A stretch of 64,000 nucleotides of DNA from Alentia gelatinosa (Eukaryota; Annelida; Polychaeta; Phyllodocida; Polynoidae), in contig OX465589.1 of NCBI GenBank assembly GCA_950022655.1, positions 28,683,970 to 28,747,969 on the forward strand. Reading direction: 5' to 3'. The position numbers and the translations under genes are program-made. Each line of letters starts with the position of its first letter. Position 1 is the stretch's first letter. Shown one piece after another: positions 60,724 to 64,000 of the stretch. The notes beneath the pieces were generated by a model. It was given only the letters and a program-made list of their open reading frames with translations. It ran no database searches and was not told the origin of the DNA.

Positions 60724-61457
60724 AATGGGTTTGGCAGGAAATGAAAGGTTGCCATGGTACTGACACACTCCGACACCACCAGCTCACTTGGGGGACTTTG
60801 TTTCTATAGGAAATATACTGAGAAATATGATTTTCCTCAATTGTCTAAAAAAAAATCCAAAAAAGTTAGTGAATTTTTGTCTTTCATTAATACTGGTAGT
60901 ATTAGAAATCCAAACAAATATCAATAATCATGTATCTCAGACCCTGATTATAGGTTTAAAAGTATAGGGCACATAGCCTATGATCCATGGGCGCCGCCAT
61001 GACGCCCCCCGAGTAGGTGTTCTTCACTAAAGGAGGTGAAAAAGTAGCTGTTCTTCACTAATGGAGGTGCAAAAGAAGTGAGTGATAATTGGGAAATGTC
61101 ACTTTTCTTGCCTTGCTCACATATGTAAATAAATTGTTCTATGTGAAAAATATCATGTCCTGGGTTTTAGCATTATATCTTCCTGCTCTGGAATCGCTGT
61201 AGGGAGTCAAAGGAACCTTGGTAAAACATTGAAAGGCAGCTGAATTTAGTAAGAACAAATAGCCAGAACACAGGTTTGTCCCCCGACCACCTAGTGACTG
61301 CTTCATGAACTAACAATGGCTCTGTCCCCTATATGATTATTAAAATATTTTATATCTGAATATGTTCAACAAACCATTGGTAATGCATGTCTCTATGAAA
61401 TTTAGAAAATATTGTATATATGTCATTATAAATGATTTATGAAGGTGCATGTGTGAG

Positions 61458-61474
61458 TGGGGGGGGGGGGGGGG
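61458..61474. repeat. Poly-G homopolymer
   Basis: About 16-17 consecutive G; length uncertain for technical reasons. Confidence 0.9.
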
Positions 61475-61736
61475 ATGCATAGTTTATACATAGTACAGAA
61501 AAAATTTTTTCCCCGTAATGTCGGACCAAAGCGCCGGCCACGGAGAGCCAAGGACGACACTACGAGAAAAATTTGAACTCATAGTACAGAATGCTCCCAA
61601 CATACTCTGACACAAACTTGCCTCTATTTCTGTGTCAGAAATGTCGGAGTGTGTCAGAAGACTGTGTCGAGATGGGGTGTCCACTGCTATGACAAAAACT
61701 CAAAATATTCCATTTTGTGTCAGAAGGCTTGTCATA

Positions 61737-62325
61737 TTGTTTGTTTGGTTTGATTTAACGTCCAGTCAACCATAATAGGTCCTTCCCAGACTTTCTCAAG
61801 GTTCTTTTACACCACAAGGGTGGTGATCGAATCGATGTAATGAATTCAGTAGAAATCTCACTACTACACATTTACTGAGGTGAACTTTTTTTTACTTCCC
61901 ACACCACAGGGATGTCAGTTGGGGTCAGAAAAAAACAAGGAAATATTTTCCCCAGCAATACATGGTTAGACATTAGAATTATATATACACAAAAAAGACC
62001 TGAAATATAGTAGATACAAATAACATTATCACTACGGAACATGGGTTTGGAGGCAGGTTAATTAGGGACTCTATGAGTATTTTTTAGTTATGTTAATTTT
62101 ACACAAGAAAATAAGGATTTCTTATTCCAAAAATGAAAACAAGGAATTCCGCGGAAACAAGGAAAACTGACATCCCTGACACCACATAGACATGGTATGA
62201 GAAGGATTGGCCTTTGATATAGCAGTAAATTTACCACTGCTGGGGGTGAGACTCGAACCCACAAAGTCCTATTACCTTGGGGTTACAAGGCCAGTGCTCT
62301 AACCTCTGAGCTAACTGCCCACCCC
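61737..62325 (-). mobile_element. tRNA-headed SINE family 1, best copy, split by an insertion
   Basis: It is bounded by near-perfect 12-bp target duplications, AGGCTTGTCATA (61725-61736) and AGGCTTGTTATA (62326-62337). On the minus strand the head reads GGGCAGTTAGCTCAGAGG (A-box region) and GGGTTCGAGTCTC (B-box), with a TGT triplet in the anticodon position, suggesting a tRNA-Thr origin. The body runs to a TTTGTTTGGTTTGATTTAAC-type end (61740-61759 on the + strand). Without the 272-bp insertion the SINE is about 317 bp. Related copies lie at 23190 and 47150. The tail resembles molluscan SINEs I recall, which is inference. Confidence 0.85.
61907..62178. mobile_element. 272-bp CAGGG-ended element inserted in the SINE
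   Basis: CAGGGATGTCAGTT at 61907-61920 and its perfect complement AACTGACATCCCTG at 62165-62178 form 14-bp terminal repeats. ACACCA at 61901-61906 is repeated at 62179-62184, and the uninterrupted SINE copy at 47150 reads CACACCACATGG across the site, confirming insertion. Subterminal AAACAAGGAA boxes occur near both ends in the same orientation. It is non-coding. End sequence, repeat length, target duplication and subterminal design parallel the 4-kb element. Confidence 0.88.
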
Positions 62326-62871
62326 AGGCTTGTTATAAGGCTTGTTGGAGTGTGTTGGGACTGCAGTGGACATCCCCCCCCCCCCACCCACACACACACA
62401 CACTTTAGTGTTTTCAATTCCAAGGCATGATAACGATTCACAGATAAAGAGACAAAATTCCTACTGTTTTAAAAAAATGTGAAGAAATATAATTAAATGC
62501 TGCAGGTTGTGAACATTCCAGGCTATATCTATAGAATTTTAAAATTCCATATTTCATGATTTTTCCAGGTTATCCCATTTTTAAGGATTTCAAGGTGCTG
62601 TCAGAACCCTGTTATAAGATATGAATACATGGATAACCTTGGAGCAAACAGAATTTGGCTTTTCTTTCCTTTCAATTTTCATTTCATGAAGAATGCAAGC
62701 AAAAAAATACTGGTTTCATAATAGAATGGTTCCATTTATAAAAAATAAAGGTTCAGACCTGAAAATAAAGGCATTTAAAGGCTCAAAATTGGAAATAAAG
62801 GCTTTAAAGGCTAAATTCTCAAAATAAAGGTTTTAAAGGTTTTAAAGGCTCCTGTATGACCCCTGCACAAA

Positions 62872-63337
62872 CTAACTCTCTGAAGTGCGTCACTTCTCAA
62901 AGCTGTGATTTATTTAACAGGCACTTCAACACAGGGTCATGCCACAATGTAGTGAATTATTCAAGTCCCACGTTACCCGTGGTAAAAAAGAATTAAAAAA
63001 TAGCCGTAGTTAAAGTATAGCACAATTTAAAACACAGTTTCCGGCGAGATGTATGGCGATATAGTGTTTAAGGGGTTCCACTTGTCTAACTGTGATGGGA
63101 GATTTCGCTCAGACGTGTAACCGATATAGATACAGGGTTAATCCTGAATAGAAATTAGTCTAGCATATTGGTAATATCAGTGCTAGTCTAATAAGCCTAC
63201 CAGACATCGACCCTTTATCCCTGATTCTAACCAGTCAATCGTGTCGATGTACGATACCCATGTCCAGAAATCCGACTGTTTTCAAATTGTTGGCTTCTGA
63301 CCTCCATAGAAAAAATAGGATGTCTAATAGGCTTTAT
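62872..63337. other. Unique spacer
   Basis: No feature recognised between the transposon and the inverted dispersed repeat. The sequence is AT-rich, with an A-rich patch near 62985-63000. Confidence 0.45.
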
Positions 63338-63680
63338 AGATTTAATAATAGCAAATTCCCCGAGTCCTCTGGTGACTTTCGGTTTAAAATACCCTCCAAA
63401 TTATGCAAATTGACTTCTTCGTGTGCAATCGCTACATGTAATCGTTTAGATATGACTATTTACACCATCCAGACATGATTCAAACGTTCCAACTCATAGA
63501 AAATCAGTTATTTCAACGATTTGTTGACATCGCGTGTAAACTGAGGCAATCTCGTGATCATTTGATCTTAAACTGCCAGGGAAGTCTGATTTTCCATAGG
63601 CTGAGCATTGCGGAGAGGCTTCGCCAAAATGGCCGCCCCCTACCGTTCATAGCGCCACCTACTTCCAGGTTGACTCGACT
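63338..63680 (-). repeat. Long dispersed repeat, inverted partner of 14835-15325
   Basis: It aligns in reverse with the copy at 14835, from CCGAGTCCTCTGGTGACTTT through AAATACCCTCCAAATTATGC, CGATTTGTTGACATCGCGT, GATCTTAAACTGCCAGGG and ACCTACTTCCAGGTTGACTC. Compared with that copy it lacks two internal stretches of ~70-100 bp. The frames across it are not conserved as protein between the two copies. Confidence 0.8.
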
Positions 63681-64000
63681 TGTGAGCTTAAGCTGCCAGT
63701 GTCCTTCGGTGTCTCGAAAGTAGGCCAATGCCCGGGGTCGGTGCAGGAGGTCGGTGGTTAGTGTCGCGTTTGGGGTGATAGCAGCCGGCGAGGAGTGTGT
63801 GTTGGTGGGTGGTACTGGTGACAGAGTCAGCGTTAATATTGTCATGCAAGAGGGGTGACACATACCCTAGAAATTAGTAGCAGCCCGATTTATTTGCGTC
63901 GGGCGTGCTCCGACTGCCGTTAAAGTATATCTGTCCACCTAAACAGGCCTCCCGTTGCCAGGTTGCAGACTGAAATTTGACATCTTCAACGATTGTCGTA
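63681..64000. other. Gene-free end of window
   Basis: A GC-richer tail with a G-rich, GTGGTGGGTGG-type patch at about 63780-63815. No exon, RNA gene or repeat could be identified before the window ends. Confidence 0.4.

Larger units (their letters stand above)
58821..62865. mobile_element. ~4-kb DNA transposon with CAGGG ends and 6-bp target duplication
   Basis: CAGGGGTCATACAG at 58821-58834 and its perfect complement at 62852-62865 form 14-bp terminal inverted repeats. They are flanked by CACAAA at 58815-58820 and 62866-62871. Subterminal regions carry many (A/T)TAAAGG boxes, about four on the left (58850-58915) and eight on the right (62740-62850), in the same orientation at both ends. CAGGG ends and short subterminal repeats recall hAT-like elements, but those usually make 8-bp duplications, so the superfamily is open. 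No intact transposase was recognised; minus-strand frames at 59218-59758 are short. It contains a 232-bp tandem duplication, a SINE and a smaller element. Confidence 0.8.

Noticed and set aside
62218..62325. A functional tRNA-Thr gene on the minus strand
   Set aside because: The tRNA-like region is followed by a SINE body, bounded by SINE target duplications and shared with diverged copies. It is a SINE head.

Overview
The window reads as non-coding DNA from a large, repeat-rich animal genome. It has no bacterial gene organisation and no long reading frames. It carries abundant microsatellites, tRNA-derived SINEs, a decayed non-LTR retrotransposon, many short inverted-repeat DNA elements and a (TTAGGG)n tract. 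The best taxonomic hint is a SINE with a tRNA-like head and a body ending in a TTTGTTTGGTTTGATTTAAC-type stretch, which resembles SINEs I associate with molluscs. I infer a lophotrochozoan, most likely a mollusc, without a database check. No host gene can be named. The best host candidate is a 200-nt open exon-like block at 47889-48088, and two ATG-led frames (31368-31628 and 52472-52777) begin with signal-peptide-like segments.

Layout. 1-4400 is mostly unique, with a G-rich tract near 4100. 4407-6016 is a CpG-rich nested palindrome: two ~490-bp arms mirrored about position 5402.5, built from segments joined at short palindromes, with an extra truncated arm on the left. 8058-8319 is a hairpin-bearing repeat with a second copy at 43966-44246. 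12885-13440 is a 62-bp minisatellite whose units each carry a TGAGTCA box. 14201-15325 holds two small inverted-repeat elements and a ~490-bp repeat whose inverted partner lies at 63338-63680. 18704-18796 is a long (AT)n tract. 24481-24652, 34231-34347 and 44988-45162 are three copies of one foldback family.

30645-31100 and 31739-31850 are degenerate minisatellites. 40997-41096 is a tiny poly(A)-tailed retroposed fragment with a perfect 16-bp target duplication. 43561-45162 is dense in hairpins. 49085-49915 is the 3' end of a LINE, split by a 314-bp element with a TA duplication. 57275-57663 is an inverted-repeat element containing telomere-like repeats. 57959-58128 is a SINE with intact target duplications. 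58821-62865 is a ~4-kb DNA transposon with CAGGG...CCCTG ends and a 6-bp target duplication; a SINE inserted in it, and a second CAGGG-ended element of 272 bp inserted in that SINE.

There is no operon or pathway to describe. The genetic story is one of nested and repeated insertions, with foldback (long inverted repeat) elements unusually well represented. Repeat relationships were found by eye; boundaries are good to a few bases where target duplications are visible and to tens of bases elsewhere.
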